Of a stretch of DNA of 64,000 nt, positions 9,389 through 19,157 are shown piece after piece (position 1 is the first letter of the stretch; each line of letters starts with the position of its first letter). The stretch comes from Vibrio variabilis. Lineage in GTDB: Bacteria > Pseudomonadota > Gammaproteobacteria > Enterobacterales > Vibrionaceae. The stretch is from the NCBI RefSeq assembly GCF_003263785.1, contig NZ_JYJK01000047.1, positions 49,801 through 113,800 of the forward strand, in the 5' to 3' direction. The notes under the pieces were generated by a model. That model made no database searches. It was not told where the DNA came from and saw nothing but the letters and a program-made list of their open reading frames with translations. The translations under genes and the position numbers were made by a program.

Positions 9389-10012
9389 TTAGATATAAAA
9401 GTCTTTGATACCTTGCAATAAGTTGCTCACGGCAACCGCAGCAAGGATTAAGCCCATCACTCGGCTGATGATGGCGGCACCCACATTGCCGATCCACTTT
9501 TGGATCGTTGTGGCGCCGAGTAGCAGAAGCAAAGTGATCAGGAGTACGGCGAGCATCACTAGCGCTGTGAGTCCCTGATCCATAATAGAGTGTCGATGAT
9601 TGTCAGTCAGAAGCACAATAGCCATCATAGCGCCTGGCGATGCAATCGATGGGATCGCCAGTGGATAGACGGCGAGATCGGCGAGTTGATCGCGGCTGAC
9701 TTCTTGGCTCAGTTTGGTTTCTTCTTCGGGTTTGCTTTCACCAAATATCATGGTCAGTGCAAAAAGCAGAAGAACCAATCCGCCCGCGGCTTGGAATGCA
9801 GGTAGCGGTATCTGCATCGCTTCAAGCAGTAACTGACCGGCGATAAGAAAGAACAGCAATACGCCAAAGGCGATGGCGACCGCTTTTAGTGCGACGATGC
9901 GACGATGTTTGACATCAAGATGTTGGGTTTGAGAAAGATAAACGGGAACCGAGCCAATAGGGTCAATGACAGCCCAAAGCACGACGAATTGAGTAATGAG
10001 AATACTGAGCAA
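9389..10012 (-). CDS. MarC/YhgN family inner-membrane protein, probable TTG start
   Basis: The protein has six TM segments and the MarC-family N-terminus LLSILITQFVVLWAVIDPIG. The frame is open upstream, but those residues (rich in Ser/Pro, no family similarity) do not look like protein, and no ATG there has a Shine-Dalgarno. A TTG at 10010-10012 has a perfect GGGAGG (10019-10024) 6 nt before it and starts exactly at LSILITQF, giving 207 residues. MarC was once linked to multiple antibiotic resistance, which was later disproved, and its substrate is unknown. It lies downstream of crbR on the same strand (203 bp), possibly in its own unit. Confidence 0.7.
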   Translation of the reverse strand: MLSILITQFVVLWAVIDPIGSVPVYLSQTQHLDVKHRRIVALKAVAIAFGVLLFFLIAGQLLLEAMQIPLPAFQAAGGLVLLLFALTMIFGESKPEEETKLSQEVSRDQLADLAVYPLAIPSIASPGAMMAIVLLTDNHRHSIMDQGLTALVMLAVLLITLLLLLGATTIQKWIGNVGAAIISRVMGLILAAVAVSNLLQGIKDFYI

Positions 10013-10215
10013 AGCGAACCTCCCAGAGTTTGGTGAAACAGAGGGATAACATGAGCCAGTGACGGAGAACCGCATTTTTGAACTGATAACCAAGGCGGTA
10101 ACAACTGGCGGCGCTATTATTTAACGTATTGTGGCTGGTATCAATGTTTTAATAAACCTATTCATGCCCCGTTACATAATAGCAGCTTGGACATGAACTG
10201 TCGGCGATCTTATCG

Positions 10216-10851
10216 CTAACCTTCTGATTCCATTTGTTGTAATAGGATCACGGCTTGGGTTCGGTTTTTAACGCCTAGCTTTCTAAAGATGGCGGTCATG
10301 TGTGCTTTGATGGTTGCTTCTGACACATTGAGGTCATAAGCAATTTGTTTATTGAGCAAACCATCGGAGAGCATACCAAGCACTTTGTATTGCTGTGGTG
10401 TCAGCGTTGAGATTTTCTCTGCTAGGTCATTATTTTCGCTGTTATCAATGAGCAGTTCTGGAGGGAAGTAAGGCTCCCCTTCAAGCACTTTGTTTAGGGC
10501 GCCAATAAGCGCGCGCATATCACTGGATTTGGGAATAAACCCAAATGCGCCATGCATCTTAACTTGTGAAACGATACTTGGCTCTTCGCTGGCGGAGATA
10601 ACCACAATAGGAATATCGGGATAATCGGCACGCAGATGGATAAGGCCGGACATCCCATTGGCGCCTGGCATTTTTAGGTCGAGCAATATCAGATCCGGCT
10701 CTTCGTTTTTTTCTAAAAGACTGAGCAAAGAGTCCAACGAGTCTGCTTCCAGCAGATTCGCCCCACTGATCGCCATGTGAACAGACTGAAACAGCGCGTT
10801 CCTAAACAGTGGGTGATCATCAGCAATAATGATGGTATAGCTCGGTTCCAT
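10216..10851 (-). CDS. crbR: LuxR/NarL-type response regulator, CrbR-like
   Basis: The 211-residue protein has an N-terminal receiver domain (about 5-120) with the acidic pair D11/D12, phospho-acceptor D58 in LILLDLKMPG and Lys in FIPKSSD. A LuxR-type helix-turn-helix follows (about 145-205; LTPQQYKVLGMLSDGLLNKQIA). The gene sits between dsbD and the actP operon, which matches the position of V. cholerae VC2702 (CrbR) as I recall it. CrbR activates acetate-assimilation genes when phosphorylated by CrbS, an SSS-domain kinase like the one at 2039-5466. The family is certain and the symbol rests on synteny and context. Confidence 0.75.
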   Translation of the reverse strand: MEPSYTIIIADDHPLFRNALFQSVHMAISGANLLEADSLDSLLSLLEKNEEPDLILLDLKMPGANGMSGLIHLRADYPDIPIVVISASEEPSIVSQVKMHGAFGFIPKSSDMRALIGALNKVLEGEPYFPPELLIDNSENNDLAEKISTLTPQQYKVLGMLSDGLLNKQIAYDLNVSEATIKAHMTAIFRKLGVKNRTQAVILLQQMESEG

Positions 10852-10980
10852 AGCGTCTCAGTTATTTTGCAAAAGTGTTAACGTTATTATTGATTCTGCA
10901 CTGAGTTTGGACAAATGAATCAATACAAAACTCTGAGCAGAATCGACTTTTTACTGTACGCGGACGCAAAAGCTTAGGTG

Positions 10981-12819
10981 TTATTCTTTAAGTAGCGAAT
11001 GTTGGCTTAAATGCTCTAGAAAATCCTCGGCGCCAACAAAACCGGTTAAACGCGCACTTGGAAGCGGAGTGCCATTCGCATCCCAAAACTCGATAGTCGG
11101 CAATCCTAGCACATCCATCGCTTTGAGCATTTCGATATCCTGTACCTGATTACGCGTGACATCCGCTTGCAGTAAAACAAAGTTAGCAAGGACAGGTTCG
11201 ACATTGGCATCGTGGAAGGTGTACTTTTCGAACTCTTTGCACGCAACACACCAATCGGCATAGAAATCGAGCATCACAGGTTTACCGGCAAGTTTCGCTT
11301 TGTCTAGCTCGGCATTGAGCTCGGCTAGGTTGTTGACTCGAGTAAAGCTTACGCTGATCTCGGACTCGTTACTGGTAGGTGCGCCAAGCCAGTGATTGAG
11401 TAGCGGCTGCGCTGACGCAAATAGACCTAAAATTGCAATAATGCCGACACAGCTTTGCTTCCAGCCACCAAATGGCAGTGCATTCTTTTGATGATACAGC
11501 CAGCTAAAGGCGGCGATGCCCAAGCTAGACCAGAGTACGCTGCTCCAAAATTCTGGCAGTAAACGCTCGAGCAAGAAAATAGGCGCAGCAAGCAGTACAA
11601 AGCCAAACAGGATCTTTACTCGCTCCATCCAATTTCCCGCTTTTGGTAGTAGCTTGTTGCCAAAGACCGCAGCGGCAATCAATGGGATACCCATACCAAG
11701 CGCCAACGCATACAGCGCGACACCACCAGTCAGCAAGTCGCCACTTTGTGCCACGTACAGCAGGGCGCCGGACAATGGAGCGGTCGTACAAGGCGAGCAC
11801 ACTAGGCCGGATATCGCCCCCATGGCAAACACGCCTAACAGGTTGCCGCCTTTTTGTTGATTGCTGAGGTTATTGAGCCAAGTTTGTACGCTGCTTGGTA
11901 GCTGCAAGGTATAGAGTCCAAACATCGACAGTGCCAGAGCCACAAAAAGGATGCTCAAGCCAATAAGCACATACGGGTGCTGCATCGCGGCTTGAAATTG
12001 CATGCCGGCCGACGCCACGACAAGGCCAAGTAAGGTGTAGGTAAGCGCCATGCCTTGCACATAGACCATAGATAACAGCAGCGCTTGTTTATGGCTGCGC
12101 TTGCCGCCGCCCAGCACGATACTGGTAAGGATCGGATACATTGGCAATACACAAGGCGTGAAAGCGAGGCCAATACCGAGCAGTAAAAATAGCGCTGGCG
12201 TCCACCAGTTTTGTGCGAGTTTGTCGGTTAGATCGTTATTGCTACCAGAGGGAGCTGTGCCAGTTGTTGCTGGCTGTGGTGTTGCTGCCGGTTTGCTGTT
12301 GTCTGCGGCAGTTGTCGCTGCTGGTTGGGTGTCAGTCGTAGTATCAGAAACGGCATCAAAGCTAAATGGCGTGATGTCGATAACGCGCGTTTCTGGTGGG
12401 TAACAGAATCCCGCTTTGGCGCAGCCTTGATATTGCACAATCAGTTTTGCGCCAGCTTGATATTGGCTTAATGGCACTTCAACAAACAGCGGCTGGGTGT
12501 AAATCGTCACATCCCCAAAGAACTCATCGGTGTACGGCTCACCTTGTTGCAGTTCAATATTGCCGAGGGTGACGTTTTCGCCACTAAAGCTTAATCGGTC
12601 TTGATAGAGGTAATAGTCAGGTTTGACTTGCCAGTCGATGAAGACTCGGTCGCCTTGCTGATAGGCGTTCATTGGAAATGCTTGATCAACAGGAACAAAG
12701 GTATTCGTGCCACTAGGGGTAAAGGCATTGCTGGTGTTGTTGTCTCCAAATAGAGCCCAGCTAGGCAACGCCAATGTGGTTAGGGAAAGCAGCAAAAATT
12801 GAGAAAGTAGTCGAGTCAT
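10981..12819 (-). CDS. dsbD: Thiol:disulfide interchange protein DsbD
   Basis: DsbD carries electrons from cytoplasmic thioredoxin across the inner membrane to periplasmic DsbC and cytochrome-maturation partners. From the ATG at 12819 the protein has 612 residues: a signal peptide ([22 protein letters not shown]), an N-terminal periplasmic domain with [10 protein letters not shown], a Thr/Ala/Pro-rich linker, an eight-TM core with the two redox cysteines in [10 protein letters not shown] and [10 protein letters not shown], and a C-terminal thioredoxin-like domain with the CVAC motif. A TTG further upstream extends the frame but would precede the signal peptide. crbR follows 129 bp downstream on the same strand. 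Confidence 0.93.
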   Translation of the reverse strand: MTRLLSQFLLLSLTTLALPSWALFGDNNTSNAFTPSGTNTFVPVDQAFPMNAYQQGDRVFIDWQVKPDYYLYQDRLSFSGENVTLGNIELQQGEPYTDEFFGDVTIYTQPLFVEVPLSQYQAGAKLIVQYQGCAKAGFCYPPETRVIDITPFSFDAVSDTTTDTQPAATTAADNSKPAATPQPATTGTAPSGSNNDLTDKLAQNWWTPALFLLLGIGLAFTPCVLPMYPILTSIVLGGGKRSHKQALLLSMVYVQGMALTYTLLGLVVASAGMQFQAAMQHPYVLIGLSILFVALALSMFGLYTLQLPSSVQTWLNNLSNQQKGGNLLGVFAMGAISGLVCSPCTTAPLSGALLYVAQSGDLLTGGVALYALALGMGIPLIAAAVFGNKLLPKAGNWMERVKILFGFVLLAAPIFLLERLLPEFWSSVLWSSLGIAAFSWLYHQKNALPFGGWKQSCVGIIAILGLFASAQPLLNHWLGAPTSNESEISVSFTRVNNLAELNAELDKAKLAGKPVMLDFYADWCVACKEFEKYTFHDANVEPVLANFVLLQADVTRNQVQDIEMLKAMDVLGLPTIEFWDANGTPLPSARLTGFVGAEDFLEHLSQHSLLKE

Positions 12820-12911
12820 GAACGCTATGCAACCAAGGTTTAACAATATAATGAGGTTATATGATGTTAAGACAGGAAGATAGCGAGAAATGTTTCATCG
12901 AAGATAAAAAA

Positions 12912-12935
12912 AGAGCTGCGATACAACGCAGCTCT
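12912..12935 (-). terminator. Intrinsic terminator after dcuA
   Basis: AGAGCTGCG (12912-12920) pairs with CGCAGCTCT (12927-12935) around a 6-nt loop. The A-run at 12905-12912 becomes the T-tract for the minus-strand transcript. Confidence 0.75.
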
Positions 12936-12965
12936 CAATTCTTTTTGCAATCCATTTGCTAGGGA

Positions 12966-14276
12966 TTAGCCGATCAATAGACCGCCAAATGCAAAACCAA
13001 GCGCAACCGCAGTCGCGATAGTGGTCACGCCCGGAATGAAGAATGGGTGGTTGAACACATAGTTGCCGATGCGTGTTGAGCCTGTGTCATCCATTTCAAC
13101 CGCAGCAAGCAGGGTTGGGTAGGTAGGCAGTACAAACAGCGCACTGACTGCGGCAAACGAAGCAACCGCGGTCAATGGTGCCACGCCAATCGCTAGTGCT
13201 GCTGGCATTAGGGCAACGGTTGTCGCGCCTTGTGAGTAAAGCAGCATTGAGGCAAAGAACAGAACCATCGCTAGCATCCACGGGTAGTCTTCTAGTAGCG
13301 CGCCCGCTAGCTCTTTAATGCCGTCAACGTGCGCGTTCACAAACGTTGAGCCAAGCCATGCCACACCCAGTACACAGACACACGCTGTCATGCCAGAGCG
13401 GAATGTTGCCGCTGAAGGAATTTTAGATGCGTCGATTTTGGTGACTAGCGTAATTGCCGCCGCTGCCGCCAACATGACCGTCATGATGGCTTCGTTACGG
13501 CCAAGCGCAGGATCTTCAATCAGGCCGATAGAGCCAGAGATCGCTGCTGCGTAGCACACCACGAATGCTATCGCGCCCAAGAAAATGTAGGTCGCCGTTT
13601 TTGCTGTCGGTAGAATATTACGTTCTTTCGCGTCACTTAGCTTGATAAGGCCTTGCGCTAGACGCTCTTGGTACACAGGATCATCTTTAAGCTCGCTGCC
13701 CATGAAGTTAGCGACAAAGGCACCAACCATACAGGCGATAAAGGTGGTTGGGATACACACAGCCAGTAGCGCTAGATAATCGACCCCCATTGGCGCTAGC
13801 ATTGCCGCAAATGCAACCACCGCGGCAGAGATAGGAGAAGCTGTGATCGCGATTTGCGAAGCCACAACGGCAATCGACAGTGGACGTGATGGACGCACCC
13901 CTTGGCCTTTCGCCACTTCAGCGATTACAGGCAGCGTAGAGAACGCGGTGTGACCGGTACCTGCCATAAGCGTCATCAAGAAAGTTACAATGGGAGCATA
14001 AAAGGTGATTCTTTCTGGATGTTTGCGAAGGAAGTCTTCAGCAATTTGCACCAGCCAGTCCATACCACCAGCTACTTGCATCGCAGCAATCGCAGTGATT
14101 ACCGACATAATAATTAAGATCACATCCACCGGGATGTAAGCTTGGCTTGTTGGTACACCGAGTACCAGTGACAGGGCAATGACACCAGCACCGCCGGCCA
14201 GACCGATTCCAATACCGCCAATACGTGCGCCTAAATAAATAAACAGCAGTACGACGGCAAGCTCTATAGCAACCAT
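12966..14276 (-). CDS. dcuA: Anaerobic C4-dicarboxylate transporter DcuA/DcuB family
   Basis: The 436-residue membrane protein has 10-12 TM segments and the Dcu signatures VTFLMTLMAGTGHTAFSTLP and QIAITASPISAAV. It should exchange fumarate, aspartate or malate for succinate. The start at 14276 has AAGGA 6 nt upstream; a TTG two codons earlier is less likely. aspA lies directly upstream on the same strand with a terminator-like hairpin between them, mirroring the E. coli aspA-dcuA pair. Together with frdABCD later in the window this supports fumarate respiration. DcuA and DcuB cannot be separated by sequence alone; the symbol follows the aspA neighbour. Confidence 0.88.
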   Translation of the reverse strand: MVAIELAVVLLFIYLGARIGGIGIGLAGGAGVIALSLVLGVPTSQAYIPVDVILIIMSVITAIAAMQVAGGMDWLVQIAEDFLRKHPERITFYAPIVTFLMTLMAGTGHTAFSTLPVIAEVAKGQGVRPSRPLSIAVVASQIAITASPISAAVVAFAAMLAPMGVDYLALLAVCIPTTFIACMVGAFVANFMGSELKDDPVYQERLAQGLIKLSDAKERNILPTAKTATYIFLGAIAFVVCYAAAISGSIGLIEDPALGRNEAIMTVMLAAAAAITLVTKIDASKIPSAATFRSGMTACVCVLGVAWLGSTFVNAHVDGIKELAGALLEDYPWMLAMVLFFASMLLYSQGATTVALMPAALAIGVAPLTAVASFAAVSALFVLPTYPTLLAAVEMDDTGSTRIGNYVFNHPFFIPGVTTIATAVALGFAFGGLLIG

Positions 14277-14375
14277 AGTCAATCCTTGTTTCGAGTGTCC
14301 GTTATCAAACGCGATGACAAGCGGACGTTGTAGATAATATTAGGGAATAAGTTTTACCAATGAGAAATAGGTACT

Positions 14376-14406
14376 AAAAAGGCTCCCCCAAATCGGGAGA
14401 GCCTTT
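14376..14406 (-). terminator. Terminator-like hairpin between aspA and dcuA
   Basis: AAAGGCTC and GAGCCTTT flank an imperfect GC-rich stem (14378-14406), with A residues before it giving a T-tract on the minus strand. It may attenuate read-through from aspA into dcuA. Confidence 0.6.
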
Positions 14407-14414
14407 AGGCGTCA

Positions 14415-15864
14415 TTACTCGTAGCGCTTGGCTTTATACTGAGGTTTCATCAGATTGTCCACTGAGAAAATGTCATCTAACTCTTCTTCAGATAGAAGGC
14501 CGCGCTCAAGTACCACTTCTTTTACGCTCTTACCGGTCTCTGCACAGATCTTACCGACGATGTCGCCTTCATGGTGACCGATGTAAGGGTTGAGATAAGT
14601 GACGATACCAATTGAGTTGTAAACGTAGCTCTCGCACACTTCTTTATTCACAGTAATGCCATCGATGCACTTGTCGCGCAGGTTGATACAGGCATTTTTC
14701 AGAATATCCAGAGATTCAAACATGCTTTGTGCAATCACTGGCTCCATGACGTTAAGCTGAAGCTGACCGCCTTCCGCAGCGAAAGAAACGGTGTTGTCGT
14801 TACCAAGCACTTTAAAGCACACTTGGTTCACCACTTCAGGAACCACTGGGTTCACTTTCGCTGGCATGATAGAAGAACCCGCTTGCAGTTCAGGTAGGTT
14901 TAGCTCGTTAAGACCCGCGCGCGGACCAGAAGAAAGCAGGCGTAGGTCATTACAAATCTTAGACAGTTTCACCGCTAGGCGCTTAAGTGCACCGTGCGTC
15001 ATTACATACGCGCCACAGTCAGAGGTCGCTTCAATAAGATCTTCTGCAGGTACACACTCCAGACCTGTTACCTCAGATAGGTGTTTAACGGCAAGCTCTT
15101 GGTAGCCTTGCGCTGCGTTTAGGCCAGTACCGATGGCTGTTGCGCCGATGTTCACTTCCAGCAGTAGTTTAGAGGTGTACTCTAGAGCACGGATCTCTTC
15201 GTTCAGCGTGACTGCCAAGCGTGGAATTCTTGGCCTACTGTCATTGGCACCGCATCTTGAAGCTGAGTACGGCCCATTTTCAGAATGGTAGAGAACTCTT
15301 GCTCTTCGCTTCGAATGCGCCTTTTAGATATTCAATTGCATCGATGAGCTTTTGTACGCTGTTGTAGACAGCGATACGGAAGCCCGTCGGGTAAGCACAG
15401 TTTGTTGATTGACTCTTGTTAACGTGATCATTTGGGTTAATGAACTCATATTGGCCTTTCTCTTTGCCCATCAGTTCAAGTGCCACGTTCGCGATCACTT
15501 CGTTGGTGTTCATGTTCACAGAGGTGCCGGCGCCGCCTTGGAACACGTCCGATGGGAACTGATCCATGCACTTGCCTGTTTCAAGGATCACGTCACAAGC
15601 TTGAATAATATATTGAGCGATGTCTTTTGGAATCACGCCAAGCTCTTTGTTGGCGAGCGCAGCGGCTTTCTTGGTCATGACCATACCGCGAACAAAATCG
15701 GGCACATCAGAAATGGTCACATTGGAGATATTAAAGTTTTCGATAGCGCGTAGCGTGTGGATGCCGTAATAAGCATCGGCCGGGACATGACGTTGGCCTA
15801 ATAGATCTTCTTCAATACGAGTGGCTTGAGTCGCAACTGTTTGCTCAATAGTAGTTGTCGCCAT
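14415..15864 (-). CDS. aspA: Aspartate ammonia-lyase (two frameshifts near 15300 and 15215)
   Basis: AspA converts L-aspartate to fumarate and ammonia, feeding fumarate respiration. About 483 residues are recovered when one base is added at each of two sites: CTCTTGCTC near 15300 (coding AGCAAGAG should read AGCAAAGAG) and the CC at 15215-15216 (TTGGCAG should read TTGGGCAG). Visible features include [20 protein letters not shown], the fumarase/aspartase signature [11 protein letters not shown] and the region TGLNAAQGY. Both breaks lie within 90 bp of each other in a conserved stretch, and the repaired text is family-typical. It probably represents one intact gene with two sequencing errors. 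Confidence 0.88.
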
Positions 15865-16217
15865 ATTTTGGATCCTTAGAGAATAATTCTGCGTTAGTTA
15901 CAGTTCTTTTTGCCAAATCTGTATTAAGAATCCATTCGCCAGAATAATTGGCTAGTTATTACGTCCTGACTTATGGGGTACATATTACTCAAAGTGGCAC
16001 ATAAAAATAGTAGCCAGATCACCTTTTTCACTTAATTATTGCAAAGGTCGACAAAGTCCTCGTGAGATGAGATTTTGCTCATAAAATTCTCCCCAATAAC
16101 TGAGTCGATTTATATTTTGAAAAACTCATTTTGTGCGCTTAACGGTTGAATCTGAGTAATTTATTTGTGGTTTAGTAAAGGGTAGGCGTAAACTGACAGC
16201 AAACCAAGGAGGAGCGT
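15865..16217. other. Divergent aspA/fxsA intergenic region
   Basis: This AT-rich gap of 353 bp must hold the aspA promoter (leftward) and the fxsA promoter (rightward). I looked for FNR (TTGAT-N4-ATCAA) and CRP (TGTGA-N6-TCACA) sites because aspA is usually under both, and found none close to consensus. Confidence 0.4.
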
Positions 16218-16726
16218 GTGTTTCCGATACTGTTATTGCTATTTATTTTTGTTCCAATCATTGAGATTGGGCTATTTATCCAAGTCGGCGGTTTTTTGGG
16301 CTTATGGCTACTATCGGCCTAGTGCTATTGACGGCGGTAGTGGGCGCCTCACTAGTGCGTAGTCAAGGCTTGCAAACCCTGATGTCAGTACAGTCGAAGC
16401 TGCAGCAAGGTGAAATGCCAGCGCAACAAATTGTTGAAGGGGTGATGTTGGCGGTCTCAGGTGTGCTGCTCCTTACCCCGGGCTTTATGACGGATGCGAT
16501 GGGGATGCTGGTATTGCTGCCAGCACCGCGCGCGGCCATTGCCAAATACCTAATGAGTAAAGTGGTCGTGAAAAGCATGTCTGGAGGGTTCCATCAAGGC
16601 GGTTTTCATCAAGGTGACTTCCAGCAAGGACCGTTTGATTCCCATCGCGACCATCAGCGCGATGGCAACACCTTTGAAGGTGAGTTTGAACGTAAAGACG
16701 ATGACGACCGTAACAAGCTGAACTAA
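16218..16726 (+). CDS. fxsA: FxsA family membrane protein (one frameshift near 16306)
   Basis: The gene starts at GTG 16218, which has a strong AAGGAGG at 16206-16212. The first 35 codons (starting MFPILLLLFIFVPIIEIGLF) are in a different frame from the rest; adding one G to TATGGCTAC near 16306 joins them into about 169 residues. FxsA is a small membrane protein with several TM segments (GASLVRSQG, then LLTPGFMTD are family motifs) and a hydrophilic tail. Here the tail has GGFHQGGFHQGDFQQG repeats followed by an acidic KDDDDRNKLN end. In E. coli, excess FxsA relieves F-plasmid exclusion of phage T7; its native role is unknown. It overlaps the next gene by one base. Confidence 0.85.
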
Positions 16727-17223
16727 TGATATTTAACCGCATCAAGCTTTCACGACGTAGCTGGAACAATGTGCTTATCATTGGCATTGCTTTTTTTATG
16801 TTGATGATGGCTGCGCCGACTCTGATCAAGCAATATTTGCTGGAGCCAGCAGCGCAGGCGAGTGAAGGTTTGGTGCTTGACCCAAGTGTCGAGCCAATAG
16901 AAATCAACTACGCTGGTATCCAGTTTTACAAGCAGAGTGATACCTGGCGCGCGATTCCTAATAAATGGAATCAAGATGCTGAAGGCGTCGTAGCACGCTG
17001 GAAGGCGATGCAGGGCACGCCCGTTGATAATGTCACCTATCAGAAGCTTAAGCCTGCGTTTGAGCATCCGATGACGATCGAAGTGTGGTATCACGAGGTT
17101 GAAGAGCCGCAGCGTATTACCGCTTACCCGTTGGAGCAGTTTTGGCTGCTCAGCACCTACGATGGCCTATGGGTAGCGGTAAGCTTTGAAGGCAGTGAAC
17201 TACTGCCACAGGGTGCGAGATAA
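16726..17223 (+). CDS. Conserved hypothetical membrane-anchored protein
   Basis: I do not recognise a family for this 165-residue protein. It has one N-terminal TM segment (about 15-36: NVLIIGIAFFMLMMAAPTLI) and a soluble remainder that would face the periplasm. Aromatic-rich motifs there include WYHEVEEPQRI and LEQFWLLSTYDGLWV. Its ATG overlaps the fxsA stop (TAATG at 16724-16728), so the two are translationally coupled. mutM begins 51 bp later. The coupling suggests a membrane or envelope role shared with FxsA, but no function can be assigned. Confidence 0.65.
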   Translation: MIFNRIKLSRRSWNNVLIIGIAFFMLMMAAPTLIKQYLLEPAAQASEGLVLDPSVEPIEINYAGIQFYKQSDTWRAIPNKWNQDAEGVVARWKAMQGTPVDNVTYQKLKPAFEHPMTIEVWYHEVEEPQRITAYPLEQFWLLSTYDGLWVAVSFEGSELLPQGAR

Positions 17224-17274
17224 ACGCATCTATTTCTTGTCCACTCAGTCAATGACCAGTTAAGCGTAGACATC

Positions 17275-18084
17275 ATGCCAGAATTACCAGAAGTTGAAGT
17301 TTCTCGCCGTGGGATTAGCCCGCATCTATTGGAACAAACCATTCAAGAGATCATCGTGCGCCAGCGTCAGTTGCGCTGGTGGATCCCGGAAGAGATCCAT
17401 GATCTACATGGTGAGCCCATAACCGCAATACGCAGACGAGCTAAGTATTTGTTGTTAGACACCCCCAAAGGCACTGCCATTGTTCACTTAGGGATGTCGG
17501 GCAGTCTGCGTGTATTGGAAAACCCGCCGCCAGCTGAAAAGCATGACCACGTTGACTTGGTGCTTAGCAACGGTAAGGTCATGCGCTACAACGACCCACG
17601 CCGCTTTGGGGCTTGGTTGTGGTGTGCTCCGGGTAAGTCCCATGAGCTTTTGGATAACTGTGGCCCAGAACCTCTTACGGACGAGTTCAATGCGGATTGG
17701 ATGCTCTCGCGCGCGAAGAATAAACGGGTCGCGATTAAAACCTTCATTATGAATAACGCGAACGTGGTCGGGGTGGGGAACATCTACGCTTGTGAGTCAC
17801 TTTTTAGTGCGGGTATTCTTCCGACGACACCGACTTATAAAGTGACGTTGAATCAATGGCAAACCCTAGTAACAGAAATCAAACAGGTGCTAGCACAAGC
17901 GATCACTCAAGGTGGAACTACGCTAAAAGACTTTTCGCAAACGGACGGTAAGCCTGGCTATTTTGCCCAGGAGCTACACGTATATGGGCGAGCTAAACAA
18001 CCTTGTCATGGCTGCGGTGAGCCGATCAAAGAGATGAAGATAGGTCAGCGAAACACTTTCTTTTGCGATGTGTGCCAGAAGTAG
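17275..18084 (+). CDS. mutM: Formamidopyrimidine-DNA glycosylase
   Basis: MutM (Fpg) excises 8-oxoguanine and ring-opened purines and nicks the abasic site. The 269-residue protein begins with the mandatory PELPEVE, in which Pro2 is the catalytic nucleophile and Glu3 assists. It carries the helix-two-turn-helix region with [14 protein letters not shown] and a C-terminal zinc finger ([10 protein letters not shown], then CDVCQK). Length is typical. A strong bidirectional terminator follows and separates it from the convergent lipid A genes. Confidence 0.96.
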   Translation: MPELPEVEVSRRGISPHLLEQTIQEIIVRQRQLRWWIPEEIHDLHGEPITAIRRRAKYLLLDTPKGTAIVHLGMSGSLRVLENPPPAEKHDHVDLVLSNGKVMRYNDPRRFGAWLWCAPGKSHELLDNCGPEPLTDEFNADWMLSRAKNKRVAIKTFIMNNANVVGVGNIYACESLFSAGILPTTPTYKVTLNQWQTLVTEIKQVLAQAITQGGTTLKDFSQTDGKPGYFAQELHVYGRAKQPCHGCGEPIKEMKIGQRNTFFCDVCQK

Positions 18085-18104
18085 TGATACTGAATGCTGA
18101 GAAT

Positions 18105-18136
18105 AAAAAAGCGCTTGCCGAGGCAAGCGCTTTTTT
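18105..18136. terminator. Bidirectional terminator mutM / lpxN
   Basis: AAAAAAGCGCTTGCC (18105-18119) and GGCAAGCGCTTTTTT (18122-18136) are perfect complements with a 2-nt gap, giving T-runs on both strands. Confidence 0.9.
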
Positions 18137-18188
18137 CATGGCAGTCGTTCGCCCTTTTGGGGTAACGGGCGATAACACTCAGCCAGCG

Positions 18189-19145
18189 TTAGATATTGTC
18201 GTAAATACGTTTGCCATCGCGCTGAGTTTCTAGCAGATATAGGTTCCACATGTACTGTTCCGGCTTGTCACGCAGCAGCTCTTCAATGGCGGCGTTCATT
18301 GCCCGTGCGTCTTGTTCTTCATCTCCCGTCGGGAAGTTGTCGATCGCTGGCAGAATGTGTACTTCGTATTTGCTAGTTTGGTCATTGTAGGCTGGCAGTA
18401 CTGGTACCACCTTAGCGCGAGACAGACGCGACATTTTACCAAACCCTTTTAGGGTCGCTTTTTCTGCAGCAAAGAAGGGCACAAACACCGAGTTTTGTGG
18501 GCCATGATCTTCATCTGGCAGCCAATAACCGATGTAACCATCCTTGATGGAGCGAACAAACGGCTTTACGCCGGCGCTGCGAGCAAAGATGCGTCCCCCA
18601 TACTGCATGCGCTGGACGTGCATCAGCCAATCACCGATTGGGTTGTTCTGCGGCTTCATGATGGTGGCTACTTTATGGCCTTGAGCTGCTAGCATAACCG
18701 CAGGATAGTCCACTGCCCACGCGTGCGGCGCCAAGATGATGACGTTCTCGCCCGCATCCAATAGCGGCAGTAGGTTCTCTTCACCAATCATCACACCACG
18801 ATTTTGATTGTGCTTGGTTGAGCGCACTAAAAACTCAGAGTAACCCAGCAGGTATTGGCCTGCTTTGGCAAAGGTCTCTTCAACGATGCGCTGGATCTCT
18901 TGCTCGGATTTCTCCGGAAAGCATTTTTCTAGGTTTAGACGAGTGCGTCTGACAACGCGACCATTTTTACCGACAATGATCCCGGAAATATAGCGCGCGA
19001 AACGATCGCGAGGCTTCGCGGGAACAAAAGCTAGGAACACCGCAAGCAGGATGCCAAGCCACGTACCCCAGTGTTTTGGGTGTAAAAATGCCCACTGGAA
19101 ACGAGGATCATAGAGGTTTTTATCGATATGTTCTTGATTGCTCAT
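18189..19145 (-). CDS. lpxN: Lipid A late acyltransferase, LpxM/LpxN type
   Basis: This 318-residue inner-membrane acyltransferase of the LpxL/LpxM/HtrB superfamily has an N-terminal membrane anchor (WGTWLGILLAVFLAFVP) and the catalytic H-X4-D motif HAWAVD. Other family blocks are RTRLNLEKCFPEKS and YWLPDEDHG. It adds a secondary acyl chain to Kdo2-lipid A. The downstream partner of lpxL in V. cholerae (VC0212) was shown to transfer 3-hydroxylaurate and was named LpxN; I assign the symbol by the same position after lpxL and slmA. LpxM is the alternative name. The 12-bp gap to lpxL indicates one operon. Confidence 0.82.
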   Translation of the reverse strand: MSNQEHIDKNLYDPRFQWAFLHPKHWGTWLGILLAVFLAFVPAKPRDRFARYISGIIVGKNGRVVRRTRLNLEKCFPEKSEQEIQRIVEETFAKAGQYLLGYSEFLVRSTKHNQNRGVMIGEENLLPLLDAGENVIILAPHAWAVDYPAVMLAAQGHKVATIMKPQNNPIGDWLMHVQRMQYGGRIFARSAGVKPFVRSIKDGYIGYWLPDEDHGPQNSVFVPFFAAEKATLKGFGKMSRLSRAKVVPVLPAYNDQTSKYEVHILPAIDNFPTGDEEQDARAMNAAIEELLRDKPEQYMWNLYLLETQRDGKRIYDNI

Positions 19146-19157
19146 AATGCCTACTCG

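Noticed and set aside
15865..16217. CRP or FNR site for aspA
   Set aside because: The best candidates match only one half of either consensus.
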